Source of the DNA: Nostoc sp. NMS8
GTDB lineage: Bacteria > Cyanobacteriota > Cyanobacteriia > Cyanobacteriales > Nostocaceae
Direction: 5' to 3'
NCBI RefSeq assembly: GCF_017115045.1
Contig: NZ_JABXKK010000048.1
Coordinates: forward strand, 1-64,000
DNA: 64,000 nt
Positions 50,752 to 59,351 of this stretch are shown in pieces. Position 1 is the first letter of the stretch, and every line of letters begins with the position of its first letter. The notes beneath the pieces are model-generated. The model was not told the DNA's origin, did not search any database, and saw only the letters and a list, made by a program, of their open reading frames with translations. The translations under genes were made by a program, and so were the position numbers.

Positions 50752-51005
50752 TGATCCATTGCATCCCATAATTCAGGCATGGGTTCGTCAAAATCTGGAG
50801 GAATAGTAATGGGGATTCTGCGTAGGGGATGCTGAGGACTGCGATCGCGGGTTAAATCAAGTTCGTCAGTGGATTGGGATGGCTGTGATGCTGAGGGCAC
50901 TGTCAGGCTTTGAGCCAAAAGTTGGAGAATGCGAATCCTTCCTGCTAAATCGAGGCTGAGGAGTTGCTGCTCTAGTTCTTGAATGCTCATGGCTTCGCGC
51001 CTCAT
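50748..51005 (-). CDS. antitoxin partner of VapC
   Basis: 85 residues; ATG at 51005 or at 50990 (MSIQELEQQLL). The N-terminal half has a helical SIQELEQQLLSLDLAGRIRI type found in small cyanobacterial antitoxins. The C-terminal half is Pro/Asp-rich (PITIPPDFDEPMPELWDAMD), suited to wrap the toxin. Overlaps vapC by 4 bp, so the two are translationally coupled. I do not recognise a classical AbrB or RHH fold. Confidence 0.75.
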   Translation of the reverse strand: MRREAMSIQELEQQLLSLDLAGRIRILQLLAQSLTVPSASQPSQSTDELDLTRDRSPQHPLRRIPITIPPDFDEPMPELWDAMDQ

Positions 51006-51075
51006 GACTGTGTTATTTATTTTAGCTGAAACACGACATTTCTCAAGCTAGCTCTTAAAACTGTATTATCTTCTT

Positions 51076-51138
51076 ATGAAAGTGCTGCTTGATGAATGCC
51101 TGCCTAAGAAATTAAAGCAAGAAATCACAGGTCAATAG
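51076..51138 (+). pseudogene. DUF5615 (PIN-like toxin) N-terminal fragment
   Basis: Twenty codons, MKVLLDECLPKKLKQEITGQ, then stop. MK.LLDECLP..L is the start of DUF5615 PIN-like proteins, which are usually 110-120 residues and paired with a small antitoxin. Everything after the first helix is gone. Confidence 0.55.
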
Positions 51139-51204
51139 TTTTTACTCCGACTAAGCTACAGCTATTGTTGCACAGTATGATTTTTGTTGAATTGCTGAGG
51201 GGAA

Positions 51205-51294
51205 ATGCGATCGCGTTACTCTTAAATTAATCGCTCACAATGTAACCAGCTTATGCAATCCCTCAATATTACTCTGCCAGATGCGATCGCTTAG
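51205..51294 (+). pseudogene. direct repeat 2 with ParD-type antitoxin start
   Basis: Second copy of the repeat at 50233-50317. The ATG at 51253 opens MQSLNITLPDAIA and stops at once. A further repeat, ATGATTWTTGTTGAATTGCT, precedes it at 51178 and follows it at 51301. Confidence 0.5.
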
Positions 51295-51421
51295 ACAATT
51301 ATGATTATTGTTGAATTGCTGAGTAGGGAAATGCGATATGGGATTTTAGGCAAATTAAATGTAAATTATGCGATCGCTATAAGCCAAAATTTTTATAGAT
51401 ACTCACACAGGTACAGTCAAA

Positions 51422-52396
51422 ATGGATATTAAAAATGGCTTCGTCGGCACTGTTGGCAACACACCTCTGATTCGCTTAAACAGCTTCAGCGAAGAAACAG
51501 GGTGTGAAATCCTTGCTAAAGCAGAATTTCTCAATCCTGGCGGTTCCGTCAAAGACCGCGCCGCACTTTACATTATTGAAGATGCAGAAGAGAAAGGTCT
51601 ACTCAAACCTGGTGGCACTGTTGTCGAAGGAACCGCTGGTAATACTGGCATTGGACTAGCTCATATTTGCAACGCCAAAGGCTACAAATGTCTAATTATT
51701 ATTCCCGATACCCAGTCACAAGAAAAAATAGACGCACTGATAGCACTAGGGGCAGAAGTTCGTCCCATCCCTGCTGTACCCTATAAAGACCCAAACAACT
51801 ACGTCAAACTATCTGGCAGAGTCGCTGCTGAGTTAGAAAATGCCATTTGGGCAAATCAGTTTGATAATTTAGCCAACCGCCGCGCCCACTACGAAACCAC
51901 AGGGCCAGAAATTTGGGCGCAAACAGATGGTAAAATAGATGGATGGACAACTGCAACTGGTACTGGTGGTACTTTTGCTGGTGTATCGTTGTACTTAAAA
52001 GAACAAAATCCAGCGATTAAATGCGTTGTAGCCGATCCCCTGGGTAGTGGACTTTATAGCTATGTCAAAACTGGCGAAATCAAGATAGAAGGAAATTCTA
52101 TCACCGAAGGCATTGGTAACAGTCGTATCACAGCCAATATGGAAGGCGCACCAGCCGATGATGCCATTCAAGTAGATGACAAAGAAGCTTTGCGGGTAGT
52201 TTACCAACTGTTGAGGAAAGATGGGTTATTAATGGGCGGTTCAACGGGTATTAATGTTGCGGCAGCTGTTGCCTTAGCGAAGCAGTTAGGCCCAGGACAT
52301 ACCATTGTCACAATCTTGTGTGATAGTGGTTCTCGGTATCAGTCGCGGATATTTAACCAGGAATGGCTAGCCTCAAAAGGACTTTCAATAGATTAG
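51422..52396 (+). CDS. cysK: cysteine synthase A (O-acetylserine sulfhydrylase)
   Basis: 324 residues. PLP-dependent enzyme making cysteine from O-acetylserine and sulfide. The start is GFVGTVGNTPLIRLNSFSEE, the PLP Lys is in NPGGSVKDRAALYI (about residue 45), the substrate loop is VEGTAGNTGIGLAH, and the PLP-phosphate glycine loop is TATGTGGTFAGVS. GDSGSR-type end is seen as LCDSGSRYQSRIF. Compared with typical CysK, the substrate loop reads EGTAGNTG where many have E.TSGNTG. Monocistronic or followed by the ferredoxin-like gene 80 bp downstream. Confidence 0.93.
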   Translation: MDIKNGFVGTVGNTPLIRLNSFSEETGCEILAKAEFLNPGGSVKDRAALYIIEDAEEKGLLKPGGTVVEGTAGNTGIGLAHICNAKGYKCLIIIPDTQSQEKIDALIALGAEVRPIPAVPYKDPNNYVKLSGRVAAELENAIWANQFDNLANRRAHYETTGPEIWAQTDGKIDGWTTATGTGGTFAGVSLYLKEQNPAIKCVVADPLGSGLYSYVKTGEIKIEGNSITEGIGNSRITANMEGAPADDAIQVDDKEALRVVYQLLRKDGLLMGGSTGINVAAAVALAKQLGPGHTIVTILCDSGSRYQSRIFNQEWLASKGLSID

Positions 52397-52476
52397 TCAT
52401 TGGTCATTGGTCATTAGTCATTAGTCATTAGCTTCCAACTTTTGACAAATGACAAATGACAAAGGACAAAAAACAA

Positions 52477-52797
52477 ATGAACAACATAACTCAATCATCA
52501 AACTTCTCCACAAGTAGATGTGTGCAAGTTTGTCAAAATCGCACCTGCAAAAAGCAAGGTGCAGCTAAGGTATTAGCCGCTTTTGCAGCTTTGCCAATCC
52601 CTGGTGTAACGGTAACGGCTAGCAGCTGTTTGGGACAATGTGGCAATGGGCCGATGGTGCTGGTATTACCCGATATGGTCTGGTATAGCAGCGTTCAACC
52701 AGATGAAGTATCTCTACTGGTAGAACATCATTTGCTAAGTGGTCAAATAGTCGAACAGATGCTCTATTATCGGTTTCATCCCCAAAAATCAAACTAA
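52477..52797 (+). CDS. (2Fe-2S) thioredoxin-like ferredoxin domain protein
   Basis: 106 residues from the ATG at 52477. The cysteine pattern CVQVCQNRTCKKQGAAKVL ... ASSCLGQCGNGPMVLVLPD fits the thioredoxin-fold 2Fe-2S ferredoxins related to the NuoE C-terminal domain. Following WYSSVQPDEVSLLVEHHL is also typical. Likely a small electron carrier. Repeated GTCATTGGTCATTAGTCATT sequence lies between it and cysK. Confidence 0.85.
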   Translation: MNNITQSSNFSTSRCVQVCQNRTCKKQGAAKVLAAFAALPIPGVTVTASSCLGQCGNGPMVLVLPDMVWYSSVQPDEVSLLVEHHLLSGQIVEQMLYYRFHPQKSN

Positions 52798-52839
52798 ATA
52801 TCAATGTCTGCAATCTTGTTGACTGAAGAGAGGCATCCA

Positions 52840-53808
52840 ATGAATATCCAACAGCTGTGTCAATCCTTAAAACAAAACTGGCTGAGTTACTACGAACAAA
52901 ATATTTCCTGGTTGGTCAAAATGCGAATTTGGGGCACTTACGATGGTCTGCGCCGTCCTTTGTCCGGTTTTATTTTGGCAACACTGTCTGTTTTGGAACC
53001 CCAGTTTGATGAAATACTTTCTTTTATGGTGGATCTGAATAACGATCCAGATAAAATAGTCACCGCTTTAGGTCTTAACTTTAATCCTGACAAAGAGTTA
53101 CGTTTAATAAAATCAGAGTATTCTATGGCTACAAGCCAAGCTGAAAACGAGTCGCCAGATGAGAAGTATTCTGAGGAGAAACATCTGTCATCGGTTGTAA
53201 CTGCTACCAAGATTGCACCTGATTCTTCTGCTAAGACTCTAGACTCCACGTCGCCAAGCACCGATCAACTTATGCTATCAGTTACAGCGACAACGGAGGT
53301 AGTTCGCACACGCAAACCTGAGTTGGTAGGCGCATTTGCTACTAAAATTGCTCCAGATACTCCGATAAAAACGCCATCCTCCAGTTTTCTCAGCGAATAT
53401 CAACCACTACATAGCAGCTTTGCAGCTTATCGTCAGACATCGCCCCTTGAACGCCTCCCTTCAGGAACCTCGCTGACGATGACAATGACTCCTGAGGTTA
53501 ACAGCAAAGCCAAAACTATGCCATCTGTGGCATTAGCTACAGAGGCCAAAAGCAACGCGGTATCTGCCCGAATCCCTGTAGGCGCATTCCTGGCAATTAC
53601 CACGGAGATTAACAGTAATGGTAAACCAGTGCGATCGCTAGCAATTACTACTGAGCTTAAAAGCAACGGTAAACATCAGAATATTCCACCACAAGAAGTT
53701 AAAAGCAAAGTAAATTTACCAACCACTAATGCCCGTAATCTAGCTTCTTGGGTAGATCAATTTTGTCAAGGTACTAGATGGGATGGGAAAGAGGATATTT
53801 TGATTTGA
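52840..53808 (+). CDS. DUF5331 domain protein
   Basis: 322 residues from the ATG at 52840 (MNIQQLCQSLKQNWLSYYEQ), preceded by AGAGAGG. The first 90 residues (KMRIWGTYDGLRRPLSGFIL, ATLSVLEPQFDEILSFMVDL, GLNFNPDKELRLIKSE) are the conserved DUF5331 domain of cyanobacteria. The remaining 230 are Ser/Thr/Lys-rich and repetitive (ATKIAPD, AITTE.KSNGK units) and probably disordered. It ends ARNLASWVDQFCQGTRWDGK. Function unknown. Confidence 0.75.
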   Translation: MNIQQLCQSLKQNWLSYYEQNISWLVKMRIWGTYDGLRRPLSGFILATLSVLEPQFDEILSFMVDLNNDPDKIVTALGLNFNPDKELRLIKSEYSMATSQAENESPDEKYSEEKHLSSVVTATKIAPDSSAKTLDSTSPSTDQLMLSVTATTEVVRTRKPELVGAFATKIAPDTPIKTPSSSFLSEYQPLHSSFAAYRQTSPLERLPSGTSLTMTMTPEVNSKAKTMPSVALATEAKSNAVSARIPVGAFLAITTEINSNGKPVRSLAITTELKSNGKHQNIPPQEVKSKVNLPTTNARNLASWVDQFCQGTRWDGKEDILI

Positions 53809-53900
53809 AATGGGGACTGGGGACTGGGGACTGGGGACTGGAGATTGGGGACTGGGGAAATAAGTATGTGGACTTAGTACCTCAATCAAGCAATTACGAA

Positions 53901-54896
53901 TTATGGATACTCGTGAGAGACAAAGGGGATTTCTACTATTTCACCCTCAATTTCTCCTACTTTGACTTTTAAGCCTACGCCACCAGCTTTCGTGCGAATG
54001 TAACCTAGTCCAAAGTAACCATCAGCGGTTTCTGTGTAACTGGTAAGTTTGCCGACCTTTTCATCTCCAATTGCGATCGCACTTCCCACTTCCGCAGGGG
54101 CACTGAGATGTATCCCAAAAAGGTGTTGTTTTACACCTTTATATGTATTTAACCGAGCAATGGTTTCTTGCCCAATATAACAACCTTTATTAAAAGAAAT
54201 TGTTTGCCACAAACCAACTTCTAGGGGATTGTAATCATCTGTGAGTTCCGAATCTGGGGCTGGGCGTCCTTGTAAGATTCGCAAAGTATCCCAGGCGCGA
54301 TCGCTCATCTCAACTGCCCCAGCCTCTAACAATTTGTTCCACACTGAAGATTTATCAGTATAGGGGAAAGTCAACGTGTATCCGGGAGCCGCTAACCCGC
54401 TACCCACAGCAATCCGCACTCCCTCCGCCGGAGCAATTGTATATACTTTGTGACTACCATAAGGTTGGCCAATGAGTTCGCCAATACCCAACTTTTCTAA
54501 AACAGCATCACTTCCTGGGCCAATGAGGCTGAAGGTGTTGGTGTATTCTGTGATATCAGATAATTCCACCTTGTCGGCAAAGAAAATATATTTATCTAGC
54601 CATTCCATGAGAAACTGGCGGCGGTTAGGCGAAACCAGCAAGATTACCGCGTCTTCTCTCACGTAGGCGGTTACTAAATCAATTGTTCTGGCTGTAGAAG
54701 TGACAAAAACCGTATCACAACCTTGTCCTGGCTTGAGTATTTGGAAATTGTTAGTACTTTGGTTGTGTAAGAAATTGAGGCGATCGTCGCCAGACACTTT
54801 GATGCGTCCCCAGGCGGTGCGATCGCATATTGCAACCCCAACTCTGGCGGCTTCGATAGCTGCTGCGTCTTTATCGTCAATTGTAGATGTTGGCAT
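53901..54896 (-). CDS. ygfZ: folate-dependent YgfZ/GcvT-family protein
   Basis: 331 residues. The signature FNKGCYIGQETIARLN with its conserved Cys (about residue 230) is the hallmark of YgfZ, a tetrahydrofolate-binding protein needed for repair or maturation of some iron-sulfur enzymes. The GcvT-like fold is seen in GRIKVSGDDRLNFLHNQSTN and LIGPGSDAVLEKLG. The stop is 92 bp from the end of the convergent DUF5331 gene. Monocistronic. Confidence 0.9.
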   Translation of the reverse strand: MPTSTIDDKDAAAIEAARVGVAICDRTAWGRIKVSGDDRLNFLHNQSTNNFQILKPGQGCDTVFVTSTARTIDLVTAYVREDAVILLVSPNRRQFLMEWLDKYIFFADKVELSDITEYTNTFSLIGPGSDAVLEKLGIGELIGQPYGSHKVYTIAPAEGVRIAVGSGLAAPGYTLTFPYTDKSSVWNKLLEAGAVEMSDRAWDTLRILQGRPAPDSELTDDYNPLEVGLWQTISFNKGCYIGQETIARLNTYKGVKQHLFGIHLSAPAEVGSAIAIGDEKVGKLTSYTETADGYFGLGYIRTKAGGVGLKVKVGEIEGEIVEIPFVSHEYP

Positions 54897-55211
54897 GGTG
54901 ATGAGAAGTTGCCCTGTTTCAATGTTGTCGCACTGGAAATCTTAACAAATAAGCGTTTGCAGCTTCAACGAAGACGCAGGGAGAAGGGGGCAGGGAGCGG
55001 GGGGAAATGACCCCTGACTCCTGCGTGGAATGAAGGGGGGAACATATTCTTACGTCCCCCAATCAGAGTTAAGTGGTTCTCATATCCTGCGGGAAGCTAA
55101 CGCAACAGGTGGGGTCGAATCTCCCCTTTCTGTTCCTTCTCCCCTGCTCCCTGCTCCCTGCTCTCTTGCGTCTTTTTCAATCATATAGGGGATTACTTAA
55201 AGCCAGTTCCT
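54897..55211. other. gene-free stretch with purine-rich repeats
   Basis: GGGAGAAGGGGGCAGGGAGC and CCCCTGCTCCCTGCTCCCTG tracts face each other and can pair into a long hairpin. Nothing else is seen. Confidence 0.5.
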
Positions 55212-55865
55212 TTATTCCCAATATGTTTTCCAATCATCCTTAAAAGCTTGCTGTAATTTATTCATATAAGCATAGGTTTTAATTTTCACCATCCATCCCT
55301 TATTACCGTTGCTGCCACCTCCTTTACAGATAACACCTTCAGCTACACCATATTTACCTTCTCGAACATTATCAATAAATTGACCTGTGATTTTACCACG
55401 ATAAACAACCCGTGGAATGTGTAATTGGCTAAAATATTGAATAAATTCTTCGGGAGTAATAATATATTTATCTATTTGGACATCAAAGAGAATTAGTTGT
55501 TTTGGGTCATCTCTTCGGTGCATTCCTGCAAAAGAGTTAGTCCCCAGAAACTCTGTAAACACAGTAATTTCAGTGTATTGACAATTAAATTTTTCTTGAA
55601 ATACTCTTTCTAAAGAGGCGGCAAAATCTCTGTTAAAAATCTCAGGAGCTTCTTCTAAACCTGGATGTGCTTTGTTGAATTGTGCAATCCCCATATCATC
55701 AAAATCAAATCGATCTCGACGTGTACCAAAGGCATACCACCCAAGCTCTGATTCCCAAACCCAGTGGAGATTTGTACCATCATATTTCTCGAAAGCGATA
55801 CAATGCTCCCAAGGGCAATTTTTGCTATCTGGGATTTTAGGATAAACAAGTTGTACTCGTGCCAT
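55212..55865 (-). CDS. RNA ligase family protein (Rnl2-like adenylyltransferase)
   Basis: 217 residues from the ATG at 55865 (MARVQLVYPKIPDSK); an upstream start would add 19 residues without clear similarity. Covalent nucleotidyltransferase motifs are present: motif I Lys in AFEKYDGTNLHW (about residue 27), motif III-like TEITVFTEFLGTNSFAG, motif IV AEGVICKGGG, motif V GWMVKIKT. It should form an enzyme-AMP intermediate and seal RNA (or nicks). The C-terminal domain of full Rnl2 (about 330 residues) is missing or minimal. Isolated, no partner gene such as a kinase-phosphatase is adjacent. Confidence 0.8.
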   Translation of the reverse strand: MARVQLVYPKIPDSKNCPWEHCIAFEKYDGTNLHWVWESELGWYAFGTRRDRFDFDDMGIAQFNKAHPGLEEAPEIFNRDFAASLERVFQEKFNCQYTEITVFTEFLGTNSFAGMHRRDDPKQLILFDVQIDKYIITPEEFIQYFSQLHIPRVVYRGKITGQFIDNVREGKYGVAEGVICKGGGSNGNKGWMVKIKTYAYMNKLQQAFKDDWKTYWE

Positions 55866-56086
55866 TGGATGAAAAAGCTGTAAATTACTTGTATTATAAA
55901 TGACTGCTTTAGGCAGGCACATACTATACTTTCTCGGAGTGGGAGCAAAATTTTAAACAGGATTACGGAATTGAGATTACATTGCTTGGAGTCACAATTA
56001 TCAGAAAAACTTCTTGCTTGATTCACTTTCAGGAAGAAATCTTGAAAACAGCCAAATGATGAAACCTATAAAGGAGAGAAATTAAC

Positions 56087-56227
56087 ATGAGCGACAATAA
56101 TAACTCACAACCCACAGAAGATAAACCACAACCTCCGAAGACAATAGGAAAACCAATTAAGACCGAATTCATTAGCCCACGACAACAACCAACAATAGAG
56201 AAACCATCAGATACTAATACTAATTGA
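56087..56227 (+). CDS. small Pro/Gln/Asn-rich protein, 46 aa
   Basis: ATG with a strong ribosome binding site (AAAGGAGAGAAATTAACATG). The product begins MSDNNNSQPTEDKPQPPKTI and ends PTIEKPSDTNTN. It is hydrophilic, lacks Cys and aromatic residues except one Phe, and is probably disordered. Family unknown. The strong start signal makes it a real gene candidate. The membrane protein gene begins 86 bp downstream on the same strand. Confidence 0.6.
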   Translation: MSDNNNSQPTEDKPQPPKTIGKPIKTEFISPRQQPTIEKPSDTNTN

Positions 56228-56313
56228 GAATAATGAGTCTGGTGAGCAAAAGTTAACAGATGCGATCGCATCGGCTCATCTTCAAATTACCCAAATGGTT
56301 GGAGGATAAGGCA

Positions 56314-56826
56314 ATGCTGCAAAATCTGATTACTCAACAACATTATTTCGTGTTGAAGCTTTTCTCAGCACTGGGATGTGGCTTAATAGCCGGAGTTTTC
56401 TTCGCCTTCTCGTCTTTTGTGATGAGTGCCCTTGCCAGACTCCAGCCAGCACAAGGCATTGCTGCCATGCAATCTATCAATATCACAGTGATCAATCCAT
56501 TGTTCATGGTAGTCTTCTTGGGAACAGCTATGGCCTGCATCTTTCTGGCTATCTCCTCGCTATTAAAGTGGCATCAATCTGATGCTGTCTACTTGCTCCT
56601 TGGCAGCTTGCTGTACCTCATTGGTACTTTTGGCGTGACAATCGTTTTCAATGTGCCACTCAACGAAGCGCTGGCGAAAGTCGAGCCTGATACTGCCATA
56701 GGTGCAAGCCTGTGGTCTAGCTATCTTAGCAACTGGACAATCTGGAACCACATTCGCGCAGCAACAGCCCTTGCAGCAGCGGCATTAATCACCATTGCGC
56801 TCTATTACCCTGCGGCGAAATCGTAA
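56314..56826 (+). CDS. DUF1772 (anthrone oxygenase-like) membrane protein
   Basis: 170 residues from the ATG at 56314, with GGAGG 9 bases upstream. Four hydrophobic spans (LFSALGCGLIAGVFFAFSSF, INPLFMVVFLGTAMACIFLA, AVYLLLGSLLYLIGTFGVTI, IRAATALAAAALITIALYYP) and the N.P.N..L motif in FNVPLNEALA fit DUF1772, which includes fungal anthrone oxygenases. The bacterial function is unknown. Confidence 0.8.
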   Translation: MLQNLITQQHYFVLKLFSALGCGLIAGVFFAFSSFVMSALARLQPAQGIAAMQSINITVINPLFMVVFLGTAMACIFLAISSLLKWHQSDAVYLLLGSLLYLIGTFGVTIVFNVPLNEALAKVEPDTAIGASLWSSYLSNWTIWNHIRAATALAAAALITIALYYPAAKS

Positions 56827-56973
56827 TATTTTACTTTCCTTCACCGATTAGTGACATACTCCTACACTGACTCTTCTCTATGAGATGCTAAAAGCGTAGC
56901 TTGCTTCTCTATAAGGGTACGCAGACTGGCTACTTACTGCTGCGCTATCCCAACGACAAATATTGACGCCCAC

Positions 56974-57393
56974 CTACCTAGTCTTATTTAATTTTGTGCC
57001 AATAATTGATTGCTCTTTATCCTTTATAAAAAATTTAGAACTATTAATTCTAATAACGTCATAATTTTCTGGTATAAAGACAGAAGCTAAAGTAGCTGCG
57101 ATATCTGCAAGAGAAATCTTAAAAGCTAATGGTACCCTGAAATTAAAAAATGATCTTGGCATTGCTCTAACATTTAAATACAATTTTTTTTGACTTACGT
57201 ACCATACCCCAGTAAATTTATTACCTGTTATGATTTCTTTCGGTCTAGAGAAAAGAAGCATTTGAACTTTGGTTTGTTCATAAGTCATATCATCTCTAAA
57301 TTCAATAGTGATTTTTTCCGAAGACGTATCAAAACGCCATTTTCCCAAAAGCAAAATTTCTATTTCTATATCAGAATGCTTACTATTATCCAT
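56974..57393 (-). CDS. hypothetical protein, lipocalin-like beta sheet
   Basis: 139 residues from the ATG at 57393 (MDNSKHSDIEIEILLLGKWR), preceded by TGAGGATAAAT. The pattern LLGKWRFDTSSEKITIEFRD, then GVWYVSQKKLYLNVRAM suggests alternating beta strands as in small lipocalin-like domains. AT-rich relative to neighbours. No family recognised. Confidence 0.6.
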   Translation of the reverse strand: MDNSKHSDIEIEILLLGKWRFDTSSEKITIEFRDDMTYEQTKVQMLLFSRPKEIITGNKFTGVWYVSQKKLYLNVRAMPRSFFNFRVPLAFKISLADIAATLASVFIPENYDVIRINSSKFFIKDKEQSIIGTKLNKTR

Positions 57394-57949
57394 ATTTATC
57401 CTCAAAGTTAGTTTTATCTCTAATTTTTGCTATAAATTATAGAAAACTTTCGTTACAAGTTTTTGTACGAGAAAAGAATAAGTGCATTTGCCAAACCAAC
57501 CAAGACTTTACCTGCCAAGCTCCCATTGAAAGGTGTTCTGTAGATGATTTTGGGGATAATTCTAAGCTATCTTGGTCAATGATGCTACTTAGAACTTCAA
57601 CTAACAGATAATCTCAGTTTTATTAAGAAAATGCAATAGCAACTTTAAGACTGTTAATTGTCTTTACCTCTGCCTAACTAGAGATTTAAGACAATTAAGA
57701 GGACAGTTAAGACAGTTAACGTTCCTTAACGTGAAAACTAGCCTAGTACAAGCTTTTAGATTGCCTCGTTTGCCTCGTTCCTAGTCTCCGACTGGGAATG
57801 CTCGTCGTTGAGGCTCCGCCTCTCTTAGGATTTGTGTGAAAGCTAGATTTAGCAAGCTATTCCAAATAAATATTGACAAAGCGAATTTAAACGCAAGAAT
57901 AAATCTAAAATTAAATAATAGAGCCAGTGACTTGATTGCTAGGGTCAAC
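57394..57949. other. gene-free stretch with decayed repeats
   Basis: Holds GACAATTAAGAGGACAGTTA followed by AGACAGTTAACG direct repeats (57689-57720) and a degraded copy of the TCGTTCCCAG element (57777-57832). Open frames here are on both strands, are AT-rich and lack families. Confidence 0.4.
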
Positions 57950-58945
57950 CTAAAATTCAAAATTGTGTGGCCAGTTTTGGCGCAAAGATTTTTTGAAATA
58001 CTGTGTAGTACAAAAAGGTCGGCGAAGCAATTTTTTCCTAATGCTGGTTCCGTTCTCTTCAAATACTATCAAGTGTAATACTTGCTCTAGGAAACGCCGT
58101 TTGTCAAAAATACCTTGAATCATTACCTCTAGTTCAGTTGCGCCCTTGGCAGGAAAGTCCTCGCCATCAATGGTGCGCCAGGGTAAAAACTCCTGCCAAT
58201 CTGAGGTTAATGTACTGACTCGTGCCCGATTTCCATAAGTAATAACTAGGAATATATTGTAGGAAAATAGCTTTGGTATTTGTTCGATGTAGGTCTGAAT
58301 TCGCTGATAACCTTCTTTGAAAGTAGCCTGTTCATCACTGGGCTGAATCGAGACAATAACTGCCAAAGGTAAACCGTTGATAAAGACAACTACATCAGGA
58401 TAGTGAGCATAACTCCCCTCAACTACAGTCAAGGGATGAATAGCTAGCCAATCATTATTTAGTAGATTAGACGTATCAATGAGTGAAACTTTGTCATGAA
58501 CTATTTCTTCGTTACACAGGTATTCAACTTCCACACCATTGGTCAATAATTTGTGAAAGCGACGGTTATTTTCTAGCAAGTCAGAACTCGGAATGGAAGT
58601 AACCTGATGGATAGCTGCGGTGATCGCTTCATCAGGTTTTTTTGGGTTAATTTTCTGCAAAGCCTGATGGAGGCGCTGATACAAAACCACGTCACTATAA
58701 CTACTCCGCCCGATCTGGTGCTTACCCAAAGCAATATCTGGCTCTAATAAAACTGTATAGCCAATAACCTCGAACCAAGTAAGCAAAGATGGTGCGATCG
58801 CCGCCCCAGTTATCCCTTCTCTACCTTCGTGTTGCTGTCTTTTAAGTAGGGGTATCGCAGACTGTGTAAGGTAAAAACGGCGGCGAAGTTTTCTTGTAAC
58901 ACGACTCGCTTTGACAGTTATTTTTTTTAGCTGTGCTGGATTCAT
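57950..58945 (-). pseudogene. type I restriction HsdR N-terminal fragment, nuclease motif lost
   Basis: 331 codons. Residues about 30-300 match the N-terminal endonuclease domain of HsdR: LLTWFEVIGYTVLLEPDIAL, RFHKLLTNGVEVEYLCNEEI, LIDTSNLLNNDWLAIHPLTV, YPDVVVFINGLPLAVIVSIQ, DGEDFPAKGATELEVMIQGI, FLEQVLHLIVFEENG. In active enzymes the strand after NGLPL carries E-x-K; here it reads VIVSIQ, so the catalytic Glu and Lys are missing. The DEAD-box translocase (about 600 further residues) is absent, as are hsdM and hsdS. After IRKKL the frame runs into unrelated AT-rich DNA. Confidence 0.8.
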
Positions 58946-59351
58946 GAAAAAGCTTGTGCCTCGTTTATTGGCATTAGTTGGTATATTTTCGATGGAGTAA
59001 GTAAGTCGGCGTAAAAATTTGTCTTTGGGATAAGGCAGGATAGCGCAGCGGTAGCGAGTCTGCGAGCGTCGGCAGGAGCGAAGAGTGTTTTAGTCTAGTT
59101 TATCTTTCTTCACATAGTTTGGTTTTATTGTGCTGTGCCAACTTATTCATACGACTTAATACTAACTATCAAAGCTGAACTCGATCGGCAAGATTGTATC
59201 CTGTGCTACACATTACCAATAATATTGGTATAAATGTAAATGTAATAGCATTGAGGCATGACAAATGACAAAATCCCTCATCACTACCACATAGTAATTT
59301 GAGGGATTTGCATTCTGTTATTTTATGAGAGTGATAAAAAAGGGCTGTTTT
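58946..59351. other. intergenic region with a terminator
   Basis: No gene seen. GGATAGCGCAGCGGTAGCGA near 59039 is G/C-rich but does not fold like a tRNA. The hairpin at 59271-59309 is listed separately. Confidence 0.4.
59271..59309 (-). terminator. hairpin terminator of the first PEP-CTERM gene
   Basis: 10-bp perfect stem AAATCCCTCA / TGAGGGATTT about 40 bp behind the stop. On the minus strand it is followed by TTTTGTCATTTGTC. Confidence 0.65.

Noticed and set aside
51422..52797. cysK and the ferredoxin-like gene as a dedicated sulfur system
   Set aside because: The gap holds simple repeats, and neither gene has features that link them functionally. Adjacency alone is not enough.
57950..58945. 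Functional type I restriction system
   Set aside because: No hsdM, no hsdS, no motor domain, and the nuclease Glu and Lys are missing.
59036..59090. tRNA-like GC-rich stretch (GGATAGCGCAGCGGTAGCGA)
   Set aside because: No acceptor stem pairing, no T-loop GGTTCRAAYCC sequence, so not a tRNA.
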